Positions 22,802 through 33,116 of a stretch of 64,000 nucleotides of DNA are shown in pieces; the stretch's first letter is position 1, and each line of letters begins with the position of its first letter. The stretch spans positions 1 to 64,000 of the forward strand of contig NZ_JAVHLD010000008.1 in the NCBI RefSeq assembly GCF_031082295.1, in the 5' to 3' direction. Under the pieces are notes generated by a model, which saw only the letters and a list, made by a program, of their open reading frames with translations, was not told the origin of the DNA and searched no databases. Position numbers and translations under genes: made by a program. The stretch is from Humidesulfovibrio sp. (GTDB lineage Bacteria; Desulfobacterota; Desulfovibrionia; Desulfovibrionales; Desulfovibrionaceae).

Positions 22802-24781
22802 ATGCACCCAGCCCACCCAGAGCCAGACCCTACGCCGAGCGCCAGGACCACCGTCCTGCTTGTGGACGACGAGCAGGACATCCGCGAGCTTTTGGCCATG
22901 CTTCTCACCGACCTCGGTTTCTCCGTGCTCACCGCGGCGGACGGCGACCACGGTTTGGCCCTGTTCAAGACGGCGCGCCCACCCATCGTGCTCACCGACA
23001 TCAAGATGCCAGGCCTGGACGGCATCGGCCTGCTCAAAGCCATCAAGGCATTGAGCCCGGACACCGAGGTCATCATGATCTCAGGTCACGGGGACATGGA
23101 ATTGGCCATAGCAAGCCTCAAGTTCGGCGCGGCCGACTTCATCACCAAGCCCATCGACGACAACCTGTTGGAGCACGGCCTGAAAAAGGCCCAAGAGCGC
23201 ATCGCCATGCGCGAGCTAGTGCGCGACTACACCGAAAATCTGGAACGCATGGTGGCGGAGAAGAGCGCCCGGCTGGTGGAACTGGAGCGCAGGCTCGCGG
23301 CCAAGCAGATCGTAGAGGGCCTGTCCTCGGCCATGCGCTTCGTCAAAAGCGGCGAAGGCGAGGCAGGCACTCTGGGCGAGCTGCCCTGCTTCGTGTCCAT
23401 CCACAACCGTGAGCAGCGCATCATCTCGGCGAACACCCTGTACTGCGAGCGCCTGGGCGAGCCCGATGGCCGTGAGTCCTGGGCGGTTTACGGCTCGGCC
23501 TACCCCGGGGGCCGGGGCTGCCCGGTGGACGAGGCCCTGAAGAGCGGCCTCGCCGGCTCAAGCCACGAGACACTGCAAGGCGTGGACGGCACCTGTTTCC
23601 ACGCACTGGTTTCGACCACGCCCATTACCGGCGACGGCGGCGATGTCAGCATGGTTCTTGAGATCGCCGTGGACCTGACAGAGGTGGAGCGCCTGCACAG
23701 CGAGCTGGTGTCCAGCCAGCGCCGCTTCCGCGACCTCTTCGATGCTGTGCCTTGCGCCATCACCGTGCAGGACCGCTCGCTCCATGTGGTGGAGGCCAAC
23801 AAGACTTTCCTGCGCGATTTCGGAGCCACCCTCGGCACGGCCTGCTATGCGGCCTACAAGCACCGGGCTGAGCCTTGTCCGGAGTGCCCCATCCTCACAA
23901 CCTTTGAAGACGGAACCCGCCACCAAGCGGAAACAGTGGTCACTGACCGCTTCGGCGAGCCCCGAAACATCCTCATCTGGACCGCTCCGCTTTTCGATGC
24001 AGCGGGCCGCGTGGAAAAAGTCATGGAGGTGTCCACGGACATCACACAGATCCGCCAGTTGCAAGACCACCTCAGCTCTCTCGGCATGATGCTCGGCAGC
24101 ATGTCCCACGGGGTCAAGGGCCTACTCATGGGCCTGGACGGCGGCATGTACCGGGTTGAATCCGGCCTTAGGAAATGTGACCTGGAAAAGATCCAGAGCG
24201 GCTGGGACACTGTGCGCCACCGCATCCAGCACATCCGCAAGATGGTGCTCGACATCCTATACTACGCCAAGAGCCGCGACCTGGAGTATGCAGAACTCGA
24301 CCTGCAGGCCTTTGCCAAGGACTTGGCCAACCTCGTGGAGAGTAAAGCCGCCCACGCGGGCATCGCCCTCACCTGCGACTTCGACGGCTCACAGGGACAT
24401 TTCGAGGCCGACTACACGGCACTGTCCTCGGCCATGGTGAACTTTTTGGAAAACGCCATCGACGCTTGCCTCTCCGAAACCACGGGCAGGCCTCGCAAGA
24501 TGGGTTTTCGCGTGGCTGCAGAGGGCGACAAGGCCGTGTTTACCATCACCGACACCGGTGTTGGAATGGACCGCGAAGCCCGCGAAAAGATGTTCACGCT
24601 GTTCTTCTCCTCCAAGGGCAGCAAGGGCACGGGCATCGGCTTGTTCATCTCAAATCGCATCATCGAACAGCACCACGGCGGTATCGAGGTAGACTCCAGC
24701 CTGGGCGAGGGAACGCGCATCACCGTCTGGCTACCGCTCACCCAGCCTGAAAGGGGCAAGGGACACACGGAAGGCCAGTGA
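22802..24781 (+). CDS. Hybrid histidine kinase: receiver-PAS-PAS-kinase
   Basis: A 659-residue cytoplasmic kinase. Receiver domain at residues ~16-130 (phosphoacceptor D66 in VLTDIKMPG), a coiled linker at ~140-190, two PAS-like domains at ~195-310 and ~315-430 (the second with CYAAYKHRAEPCPECP, a cysteine pattern shared with the next kinase), the phosphate-accepting histidine in GSMSHGVKGLLMGLDGG, and an ATPase domain with NFLENAIDA, DTGVGMD and GTGIGLF. Start 22802 has GAGG nearby. The receiver at the N-terminus points to control by another kinase. It overlaps the following gene by 1 nt. Confidence 0.88.
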   Translation: MHPAHPEPDPTPSARTTVLLVDDEQDIRELLAMLLTDLGFSVLTAADGDHGLALFKTARPPIVLTDIKMPGLDGIGLLKAIKALSPDTEVIMISGHGDMELAIASLKFGAADFITKPIDDNLLEHGLKKAQERIAMRELVRDYTENLERMVAEKSARLVELERRLAAKQIVEGLSSAMRFVKSGEGEAGTLGELPCFVSIHNREQRIISANTLYCERLGEPDGRESWAVYGSAYPGGRGCPVDEALKSGLAGSSHETLQGVDGTCFHALVSTTPITGDGGDVSMVLEIAVDLTEVERLHSELVSSQRRFRDLFDAVPCAITVQDRSLHVVEANKTFLRDFGATLGTACYAAYKHRAEPCPECPILTTFEDGTRHQAETVVTDRFGEPRNILIWTAPLFDAAGRVEKVMEVSTDITQIRQLQDHLSSLGMMLGSMSHGVKGLLMGLDGGMYRVESGLRKCDLEKIQSGWDTVRHRIQHIRKMVLDILYYAKSRDLEYAELDLQAFAKDLANLVESKAAHAGIALTCDFDGSQGHFEADYTALSSAMVNFLENAIDACLSETTGRPRKMGFRVAAEGDKAVFTITDTGVGMDREAREKMFTLFFSSKGSKGTGIGLFISNRIIEQHHGGIEVDSSLGEGTRITVWLPLTQPERGKGHTEGQ

Positions 24782-27081
24782 TGATCACACGGCTGTACCG
24801 CCTGCGCCCCAGCCTGCCCCTGGCCGCCAAGATCATGGGCTGTCTTGTTGTCCTCGTTCTGGGGTTGGCTGTCTTCCTGTACAAGTTCAACACGCGCAGC
24901 TTCAGCGAACTGGCGGAAAAGAACGCCTACCTCATAGCCGACCGCATTTGTGAGACCATCAAGTCCGGCGCCTCCAGCTCCATGATGCGCAACGAACGTG
25001 GCGAACTGCAGAAGATTGTGGCCCGCACCGGGCGCATGGAAGGCATTTCCGGGGTGCGCATCCTAAACAAGGAAGGGCTGGTCATGTTTGCCAGCCGAGA
25101 GGAGGAGGTTGGCCAGCGCTGGCCAGCGGGTGGCTTTCAGTGCGCCTCCTGCCATGAGCGCAAGCCCGTCCCTGCTTCCCTGGACATGGAGGAGCGCACC
25201 CGCATCAAGGATGGCCCGGACGGCGAGCGCCATCTAACCATTTTCAGCCCCATCACCAATGACGAGGGCTGCGCCACGGCCTCCTGCCACTTCCACCGTC
25301 TGGAGGAGAAGGTACTGGGGGTGCTTGTCCTCGACATGACCCTGCGCAAGCAACAGGAGACCCTCCAGGCCCTGTTGGAATCCAACACCCTTTCCCTTTG
25401 CATCTTCCTCTCCGGGGTCTTTGCCGTTCTCTACGCTGTCATCTACCTCCTCATCCAGCGGCCAATCCGGGCCATGATCAGCGTCACCCGCCGAATCGCC
25501 GACGGGGAGATGGACTGTGCGCTCAACATCCCCCAGCGTGACGAATTGGGGGAGTTGGCCGACGCCATCGGGCTGATGTGTCGGGAGATCAGCAGCAAGC
25601 ATGGGGAAATTATCAAGCAGCGCCAGCTCTATCAGAAACTCTTCGAGGGTGTGCCCTGCATCATCACGGTGCAGGACCGTAATTTTCGTCTGCTGCGCTA
25701 CAACCAGACCTTTTCCGACCTGTTCCAAGTGAACAAGGGCGGATACTGCTATGAGGCCTACAAAGGCCGCACTGAAAAGTGCCCACAATGCCCCGTTGAA
25801 AAGACCTTTCAGGACGGCCAACCGCATTTCACCGAGGAAACGGGCGTCTATAAGGACGGCACCTCCGCCCACTGGATCGTCAAGACCTCACCTCTGTACG
25901 ACGAGGAGGGGAACATCACCGCAGCCATGGAAATGTGTCTGGACATCACCCCTCGCAAGCGCCTGGAGGAGGAACTGCGCAAAAGCGATCGAAAATACCA
26001 GGACATCTTCAACAACATACCCAACGCCTTGTTTGTCCTCGACGCCAACGACATGACCATCCTTGACGTGAACCGCAGCACCGCCATGCTCTATGGGTAT
26101 CGCCGAGGAGAACTCATTGGGCAGAATGTCCGGCTTATCTTCCATCCTGAGGAGGCCGAGACCGGCGCCACCAACCTAGGGCTAGGGCAGGCCATGTACC
26201 GTGTGCGAAATCAAGCCAAGGATGGCAGGTTGTTTTATGTGAATATCATCACCGCCATCTCCGAGTCCGATGACCGCAAGGTCGTATTGGCCACTGCCAC
26301 GGATGTCACCGAGCGCATCCGTGCCGAGCGCCAGATGGTGCAAGCCTCCAAGATGGCTACGTTAGGCGAGATGGCCACAGGCGTTGCCCACGAGCTGAAC
26401 CAACCCTTGGCCGTCATGCAAATGGTTGCCAACCTGTTCGTGCGCAAGCTTGAGCTCGGCCAGGCGCCTGACGAGGCCACCCTGCGCGAGATGGCCGACA
26501 AGCTCCGCAACAACGTGGAGCGCAGCACGCGCATCATCAACCACATGCGCGAGTTCGGCCGCAAGCCAGCAACGCAGGACGCACAACCCGTGGACCTGAA
26601 CCATGTGGTGCAGCGTGCGTTCGACTTTTTCAGTCAGCAGCTCAAGGTGCGCGGCATTGAGGTGGTCTTCGACTTGGCCGAGGGGCTACCCCTCATCATG
26701 GCAGACCCGAACCGCCTGGAACAGGTGTTCATGAACCTCTTACTCAATGCCCGCGATGCCATTGAGGACAAGTGCGCAGGCGTCACTTGCGGTCCGCGCG
26801 ACCGGCGCATCACTCTTCGCACACGCGCCCGCAGACGCACGGTCATGGCCGAGGTGGCCGACACCGGCGTGGGCATACCGCGCGACTTAGGCAGCCGTAT
26901 CTTCGAGCCCTTTTTCACTACCAAGCAGGTGGGCAAAGGGACGGGGCTCGGCCTGTCCATCAGCTACGGCATCGTACAGGATTATGGTGGCACCATTCAC
27001 GCCCGGCCGCGCTCCGGCCAGGGAGCACGCTTCATCCTGATGTTCCCGCGCATTAGCAACAACAGCAAGAACAACACTTGA
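24781..27081 (+). CDS. Membrane histidine kinase with periplasmic c-heme motifs
   Basis: A 766-residue sensor kinase. Transmembrane helices at ~14-35 and ~204-228 enclose a periplasmic sensor with a canonical heme c motif CASCH (~121) and a C-x4-CH motif CATASCH (~163), so it probably carries one or two hemes and senses redox state or a gas. Then HAMP (~229-280), a PAS domain with CYEAYKGRTEKCPQCP, a second PAS, HisKA (GVAHELNQPLAVM) and ATPase (NLLLNARDA, GTGLGLSIS). ATG 24781 overlaps the previous stop; a GTG 3 nt upstream is also possible. Last gene of block III. Confidence 0.88.
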   Translation: MITRLYRLRPSLPLAAKIMGCLVVLVLGLAVFLYKFNTRSFSELAEKNAYLIADRICETIKSGASSSMMRNERGELQKIVARTGRMEGISGVRILNKEGLVMFASREEEVGQRWPAGGFQCASCHERKPVPASLDMEERTRIKDGPDGERHLTIFSPITNDEGCATASCHFHRLEEKVLGVLVLDMTLRKQQETLQALLESNTLSLCIFLSGVFAVLYAVIYLLIQRPIRAMISVTRRIADGEMDCALNIPQRDELGELADAIGLMCREISSKHGEIIKQRQLYQKLFEGVPCIITVQDRNFRLLRYNQTFSDLFQVNKGGYCYEAYKGRTEKCPQCPVEKTFQDGQPHFTEETGVYKDGTSAHWIVKTSPLYDEEGNITAAMEMCLDITPRKRLEEELRKSDRKYQDIFNNIPNALFVLDANDMTILDVNRSTAMLYGYRRGELIGQNVRLIFHPEEAETGATNLGLGQAMYRVRNQAKDGRLFYVNIITAISESDDRKVVLATATDVTERIRAERQMVQASKMATLGEMATGVAHELNQPLAVMQMVANLFVRKLELGQAPDEATLREMADKLRNNVERSTRIINHMREFGRKPATQDAQPVDLNHVVQRAFDFFSQQLKVRGIEVVFDLAEGLPLIMADPNRLEQVFMNLLLNARDAIEDKCAGVTCGPRDRRITLRTRARRRTVMAEVADTGVGIPRDLGSRIFEPFFTTKQVGKGTGLGLSISYGIVQDYGGTIHARPRSGQGARFILMFPRISNNSKNNT

Positions 27082-27140
27082 GGACGACATTCAGGATCGA
27101 AACAGCCACGCCATAACCAATGCACACAGGGGGCACTACC

Positions 27141-27321
27141 TTGCTCCAATTTTGCTCCACTGCGAGTGCAAACCAGTGATCATTCGTGAATGCGCAAGCG
27201 TACGCAAACACCAGAAACTATTCGTGGTCTGCATGCAACACTGTAATAATCAACGCAAAGTAGAGACTTAAAATTCCTCAACATTCGGGTTATGCCGGTT
27301 CTGATCCGACCCTGGGCACCA
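27141..27321 (+). repeat. tRNA-Leu(UAA) 3'-half direct repeat with conserved flank, copy 4 (most decayed)
   Basis: Same order as copies 2 and 3, from TTGCTCCAATTTTGCTCCAC to CCTGGGC-A-CCA. The T-arm is mutated (GCCGG-TTCTGAT-CCGAC) and the arm before it reads ACATTCGGGTTAT. The anticodon loop CTTAAAA is intact. As the most diverged copy, it may be the oldest insertion scar and the right edge of the region. Confidence 0.85.
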
Positions 27322-27339
27322 AGCATATCAGCACTGTAT

Positions 27340-27363
27340 AAGGACGCGACCTCTCGCGTCCTT
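27340..27363 (+). terminator. Hairpin terminator after repeat copy 4
   Basis: AAGGACGCG / CGCGTCCTT with a six-base loop, followed by a weak T-rich stretch (GCTATTTGGC). Sequence unrelated to the hairpins behind copies 1 and 2. Confidence 0.55.
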
Positions 27364-27504
27364 GCTATTTGGCTTTACAACAGTGAGAGGGTCTCGGCTG
27401 GGCGCCCTGGCGCAGTCTGGAAACGCATCAAGACACCGCCTGGCGTGGAGGACATAGCTCCCGCATCCGGGCCTCAGGCTTGGCCCCGGGCACCGGACGG
27501 ACGG

Positions 27505-28905
<1,401 letters not shown>

Positions 28906-31317
28906 CTATTTTTCCTCCCCTCTGTCCTGGGCCTCCGACCCGTCCGCAGGCAGGCGCACGGTGAAAACGGCGCCGCCTTCAGGTGTGTTCTCAACTGCCA
29001 GGGTTCCGCCAAGCTCGCGCACCAGCCCATAGACCACGGCCAGGCCCAGCCCCGTGCCCTTGCCCACCTCCTTGGTGGTGAAGAAGGGGTCGAACACGCG
29101 GTCCAAGTGCTCCTCCGCAATGCCCGGCCCGTTATCGGCCACGTTCAACTGCACGAAACGGCCATCCGGCTCGGCGGCCAGGTCTACGCGCACCCGGCCC
29201 GAGCCTTCTGGCACAACATCCAGGGCGTTCAACAGCAGGTTCGACAGAATGTGCTCCAGGGCGTCGGCCCCGGCGCGCACCCGCGGCAGATCAGGCGCCG
29301 CGGCCAGCACCACCTCGATCTTGGCGGCCTTGGCTCTTGGCCGCAGCACCTCGATGATGGAGGCGGCCACGTCGGCGGCCGAGCTGGGGCCTGTGGAGGC
29401 AGGCCGGGGCCGCGCGAAGTCGAGCAGGTCGCGCACCACCCGCTGGGCCTGGCCCGTGTGGCGCAGGATGACGTCCAGGTCGGCCTGCGGTCCTGGCTCG
29501 GACATGGCCGGGCGCAACAACTCGGCATAGCAGAGGATGACGCCGAGGGGGTTGTTGATCTCGTGCGCCAACCCCGCGGCAAGCTGGCCAACGGCCACCA
29601 GGCGCTCGTTCTGGCGCATGCGGCCCTCCATGCGGCGCTGGGCCGTGACCTCGCGCAGGTAGGCCACGCTGCGCCTGCCGCCAGGGCTTTCAAGCTGGTA
29701 CAGGCTGGCCTCGAAGATGCGCCCGTCCGGAAGCTCGAACTCGCCGGAGCCTCCCTCGGCCGTGGCCGTGGCGATGAGCGCGGGAAGCGTCGACGCCCCC
29801 CCGGCGTCGACCTCCGCGGCCAGGCGCTTTGCCGTTGTGTTGGCCAGCAGCACCGAGGCGCTGGCGTCGAGAAGCAGGAGCGGGTCGGCGATGCCCTCGA
29901 AGATGGAGGACAGGGTCTCGTTCTGGCGCAGCAGGCCGTCCAGGGCGTCCAGGTTCTCCATGGCGATGCCGAGTTGTTGGCCTATGGCCAGGGCCAGGTC
30001 GGCCTGGCGACCGCTCGACTCCTGTTCGGCGTCCCAAAACAGGCAAAGGATGCCCCGGCTGGTGCCCGTGGTCTGCACGGGAATGTACCAGGCCAGAGGT
30101 GTGAAGCGCGGTCTCTCGGCAGAAACCAGTTCGTGCCAGTCCGCGGGCAGCTCTGGCCTGGCTTTGGGGTCCGGCCAGGCGGCGAAGTCCGTTGCCGAGA
30201 GAACGCAGACGTAGGCTGCCCTGGCGGCCTTGAAGCGACCGGCCACAAGGGCCAGGGCGGCGGCCAAGAGCTGAGGCTTGGCCTGGCTCTCGTTCAGGCT
30301 GTTGAGGAGCGAGACGAACAGGGCTACGTCGGCGCGGCGCTCCTCGGCCTGCCTGGTCAGCTCCACGGTGCGGTCGGCCACCTTGTCTTCCAAGGTCGCG
30401 GCATAGTCCTTGAGATCCTGCCTGGCCTGACGCAGATGTTCCGCAAACGCTTCGAAACCGTGCAGGATGTCCTCGATCTCGTCCTCACGCGCATGAAGGC
30501 TGGCAGGTGGCGCGCCGACGGGAGGCCCCTCCATCGGAGCCTCCTCAGGGAAGATGCGGTGCATCACGCCCGTAACGCGCCGCAGGCTCTGCACCACCAG
30601 GCGGTGGAAAAAGCCCTGAATGACCAGGAACAACACCAGAATGCCCACGGCGAAGAACGTTGCGAAGGAAAGGGTGGCGTCGCGGATGCCGCCCACGTCG
30701 CGCTCCACCTTGAGGCGCACCAGGTCGATGCCCGCCAACTCGCCCACCTTGCGGCCAAAGCCTCGCACGGCCCCATAGCGTTCGATGAGTTCCTTCGGGG
30801 CCAGCTTCGGGTCGCCGTGGCAATGCAGACAGGAGGCCTCAAAACGCTGGGGCCGGGCAGTGACGAAATGCCGTTCGCCATCGAGCTTGACGAACTCCTC
30901 CACACGCACAAGGGAGCGGTCCGCCTCGAAACGATGGATGATCCCCTGCTCCAGGGGGTTGGCCTCATAGTCCGGGTTGCGCGCGCCTATGCCCACCCGC
31001 CTGTAGGTGAAGGAATCCTTGGCCAGATTCAGATCGCTCATCACCGAACGGGTGACGTAGGAAGTGCTCATGGCCTCCAGGACGAACTGGCTCTCGGGCA
31101 GCACACGGTACATGGCGGGCCTGAGCTGGGTGCGCACGAAACGCTGAACGGCCTCCACCTGCGAGAGGATGAGCGCGGCCTTCTCGCGCGCCTCGCTCTC
31201 CATGAGCCGCCCCAGGTGCATGTTCAAGGTGAGGGCGAAGAAGGCCACCATGGCGGCCATGACCAAGCCAAGCCCGGCCAGGAACTTGCTCTGCAGGGAA
31301 TGTGGTTTCAGGCGCAT
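28906..31317 (-). CDS. Sensor histidine kinase with Tll0287-like heme domain
   Basis: An 803-residue membrane kinase. TM1 (~12-35), a periplasmic DUF3365/Tll0287-like domain with heme c motif CLHCHGDPKLAP (~163), TM2 (~215-240), a HAMP-like and coiled region, a GAF-like segment (~350-480), PAS (~490-600), HisKA with LAAGLAHEINNPLGVI, and ATPase (NLLLNALDV, DNGPGIAEE, GTGLGLAVV). Heme binding suggests redox, NO or sulfur-species sensing. I chose the ATG at 31317 (AGGGG about 8 nt upstream); 31323 is an alternative. It pairs with the NtrC-type regulator that follows with no gap. Confidence 0.9.
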   Translation of the reverse strand: MRLKPHSLQSKFLAGLGLVMAAMVAFFALTLNMHLGRLMESEAREKAALILSQVEAVQRFVRTQLRPAMYRVLPESQFVLEAMSTSYVTRSVMSDLNLAKDSFTYRRVGIGARNPDYEANPLEQGIIHRFEADRSLVRVEEFVKLDGERHFVTARPQRFEASCLHCHGDPKLAPKELIERYGAVRGFGRKVGELAGIDLVRLKVERDVGGIRDATLSFATFFAVGILVLFLVIQGFFHRLVVQSLRRVTGVMHRIFPEEAPMEGPPVGAPPASLHAREDEIEDILHGFEAFAEHLRQARQDLKDYAATLEDKVADRTVELTRQAEERRADVALFVSLLNSLNESQAKPQLLAAALALVAGRFKAARAAYVCVLSATDFAAWPDPKARPELPADWHELVSAERPRFTPLAWYIPVQTTGTSRGILCLFWDAEQESSGRQADLALAIGQQLGIAMENLDALDGLLRQNETLSSIFEGIADPLLLLDASASVLLANTTAKRLAAEVDAGGASTLPALIATATAEGGSGEFELPDGRIFEASLYQLESPGGRRSVAYLREVTAQRRMEGRMRQNERLVAVGQLAAGLAHEINNPLGVILCYAELLRPAMSEPGPQADLDVILRHTGQAQRVVRDLLDFARPRPASTGPSSAADVAASIIEVLRPRAKAAKIEVVLAAAPDLPRVRAGADALEHILSNLLLNALDVVPEGSGRVRVDLAAEPDGRFVQLNVADNGPGIAEEHLDRVFDPFFTTKEVGKGTGLGLAVVYGLVRELGGTLAVENTPEGGAVFTVRLPADGSEAQDRGEEK

Positions 31318-31396
31318 CGGCATAGCCCCTTTTGCGGTCACCATAAGCACAGTCGCCACACCTGGCAACTTTCGTTTGCAGCGATGCTTCCTTCCA

Positions 31397-31411
31397 TTTG
31401 CAAGGTGCAAA
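31397..31411. promoter_or_regulatory. Palindromic upstream site for the YeiH operon
   Basis: TTTGCAAGGTGCAAA: perfect 6-bp arms around AGG, 76 nt upstream of the sigma-54 box at 31488. Probable binding site of the NtrC-type regulator at 27505. An imperfect second copy starts around 31372. Confidence 0.65.
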
Positions 31412-31487
31412 CTCAAGTTAGCACTAGAGTCCACTCACGCCCAATAATTGGCACATGATTTCAGACTATTACAAACGATCCGAGCCC

Positions 31488-31503
31488 TGGCACCGTCCTT
31501 GCT
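31488..31503 (+). promoter_or_regulatory. Sigma-54 promoter of the YeiH operon
   Basis: TGGCACCGTCCTTGCT: perfect TGGCAC and TTGCT with GG-N10-GC spacing, 75 nt before the exporter start codon. Confidence 0.88.
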
Positions 31504-31578
31504 CAAGGCCGGCAACATCGTAACGCGAGCCGCCATGGGTGGTGGTTCCAGCAAGACCGAGATACCTGGAGGAGTCAC

Positions 31579-32706
31579 ATGGAAGAAAGAAAAGGCATGG
31601 CGCACATCCTGGCCATCATCCCCGGCCTGGCCGTCATGATCGGCACGCTGTACCTGCTGCGCACCTTTGTCGAGCCCTGGATGAAGGAGGCCGTTGTCTT
31701 TGGGCAGAAGGGCTGGCTCGTTCAGGTTCTAAGCCTGAACTACATCCTGTTGTCCATCATCGCGGGCATCATCTACCGCAACGTCTTTTTCGGAGGCAAA
31801 ATCCCTGACTGGGCCGAGGCGGGCTTCCGCACCACACGCCTGTTCATCAAGTCAGGCGTCATCATGCTGGGCAGCCTCTACACCCTGCAGAAGCTGGCCA
31901 AGGTGGGCAGCATCGCCATCCTGCTGATCTCAAGCTTCGTGTTCGGCACGGTGTTCTTCGTCCTCTGGTACGGCAAGCGCGTCGGCATGGACCGTTCCAT
32001 GATCGGCGTCATGGGCGCCTCCTGCGGCGTGTGCGGCGTCTCGGCGGCGGTGGCCACCTCCCCCGGCGTCAACGCCAAGCCCTCTGAAGTGGCCCTTGCC
32101 ATCGCCACCATCCTCGGCTTCGGCATCATGACCATGTTCATCAGCCCCTTCATCGGCAAGGCGCTGGCCCTGAGCGACTACCAGTTCGGCGCCTGGGTGG
32201 GCACGGGCATCCTCAACTCCGGCCAGGTGCTGGCCACCTGCCTGGCCTTCAATCCCACCTTCGCCCCCGGCACCGCCGTTGCCTATGGCGAGATATGGAA
32301 CGTGGTCCGCGTCATCTCAATTCCCTTCGTGGTCTTCATCATTACCACCTGGGCCTGCAAGGCCGAGGCTGCCGAGTCCTGCTCCACCGCCGGTGCGCAG
32401 ATGAAGCTGAGCAAGGTGTTCATGGACCGCTTCCCCATTTTCGTGCTGGGCTTCTTCGGCATGACCGCCATGTCCTCCCTGGGCTGGCTGGGCGCAGAGG
32501 GCTCCAACACCCTGCACCTGCTGCGCGATGTCATGAGCTGGATCTTCGGCATCGGCCTGGTGGGACAAGGCGCTTACATCGACATTCGCGAGCTGAAGAG
32601 GGCGGGCGGCAAGCCGTTGCGCGTCGGCCTGGTGGCAGGCACCCTCAAGTACGTCGTGGCTCTCGTCGTCATCATGCTCTTCGTGTCCAAGGACGCGAGC
32701 TTCTAA
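31579..32706 (+). CDS. YeiH/UPF0324-family putative exporter
   Basis: A 375-residue membrane protein with about ten helices; the conserved core is GVMGASCGVCGVSAAVATSPGV and later GTGILNSGQVLA. The family is often annotated as putative sulfate exporter, though substrates are poorly tested. The CGVC pair in the core is noteworthy. First gene of a sigma-54-controlled operon with a lipoyl-like membrane protein and a Usp protein, opposite a heme-sensing two-component system. Export of a sulfur or other oxyanion under redox control is a fair guess, not a demonstration. Confidence 0.83.
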   Translation: MEERKGMAHILAIIPGLAVMIGTLYLLRTFVEPWMKEAVVFGQKGWLVQVLSLNYILLSIIAGIIYRNVFFGGKIPDWAEAGFRTTRLFIKSGVIMLGSLYTLQKLAKVGSIAILLISSFVFGTVFFVLWYGKRVGMDRSMIGVMGASCGVCGVSAAVATSPGVNAKPSEVALAIATILGFGIMTMFISPFIGKALALSDYQFGAWVGTGILNSGQVLATCLAFNPTFAPGTAVAYGEIWNVVRVISIPFVVFIITTWACKAEAAESCSTAGAQMKLSKVFMDRFPIFVLGFFGMTAMSSLGWLGAEGSNTLHLLRDVMSWIFGIGLVGQGAYIDIRELKRAGGKPLRVGLVAGTLKYVVALVVIMLFVSKDASF

Positions 32707-32717
32707 CGGAGGAACAT

Positions 32718-33116
32718 ATGTCTGAGAAAGCCAAAGGGAAAATGACCGTATTCAAGACCGACCGCCATGAAGATGCCGCGGCCATGGTCTTCGTCAGCCT
32801 CGTGGTGGCCGCCGTCCTGGTCTACATGGCCTATGTGGTGCCCACGGTCACCATCAAGCCCAACCAGGACGGCAAGGTCGTGGCCATCAAGGTCCAGCAG
32901 GACCAGGAGATCAAGAAGGGCGACCTGATCTACACCTTCGAATACAAGGACAAGAAGTTCGTCAACGGCGAGCTTCAGGAAAAGCTGGCAACAAAGGATG
33001 TGCTCGCCTCCACCAACGGCAAGGTGCTCACCGTGGGCGTGAAGGAAGGCGATATGCTGAAAAAAGGCAAGACGAGCATCATCGTCATGGACCACGAAAA
33101 GGGAACCCTGCCCTAA
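32718..33116 (+). CDS. Single-helix membrane protein with barrel-sandwich (HlyD/lipoyl-like) domain
   Basis: A 132-residue protein: cytoplasmic N-tail, one helix (AAAMVFVSLVVAAVLVYMAYVV, ~21-42), then two half-motifs typical of biotinyl/lipoyl or HlyD hybrids (DGKVVAIKVQQDQEIKKGDLIY and NGKVLTVGVKEGDMLKKGKTSIIVM). The EAMKM biotin motif is absent, so cofactor attachment is unlikely. No coiled-coil hairpin is present, unlike true adaptor proteins. GGAGG precedes the ATG; its stop overlaps the next ATG (TAATG). Probably an accessory subunit of the YeiH-type transporter; no function is known to me. Confidence 0.72.
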   Translation: MSEKAKGKMTVFKTDRHEDAAAMVFVSLVVAAVLVYMAYVVPTVTIKPNQDGKVVAIKVQQDQEIKKGDLIYTFEYKDKKFVNGELQEKLATKDVLASTNGKVLTVGVKEGDMLKKGKTSIIVMDHEKGTLP

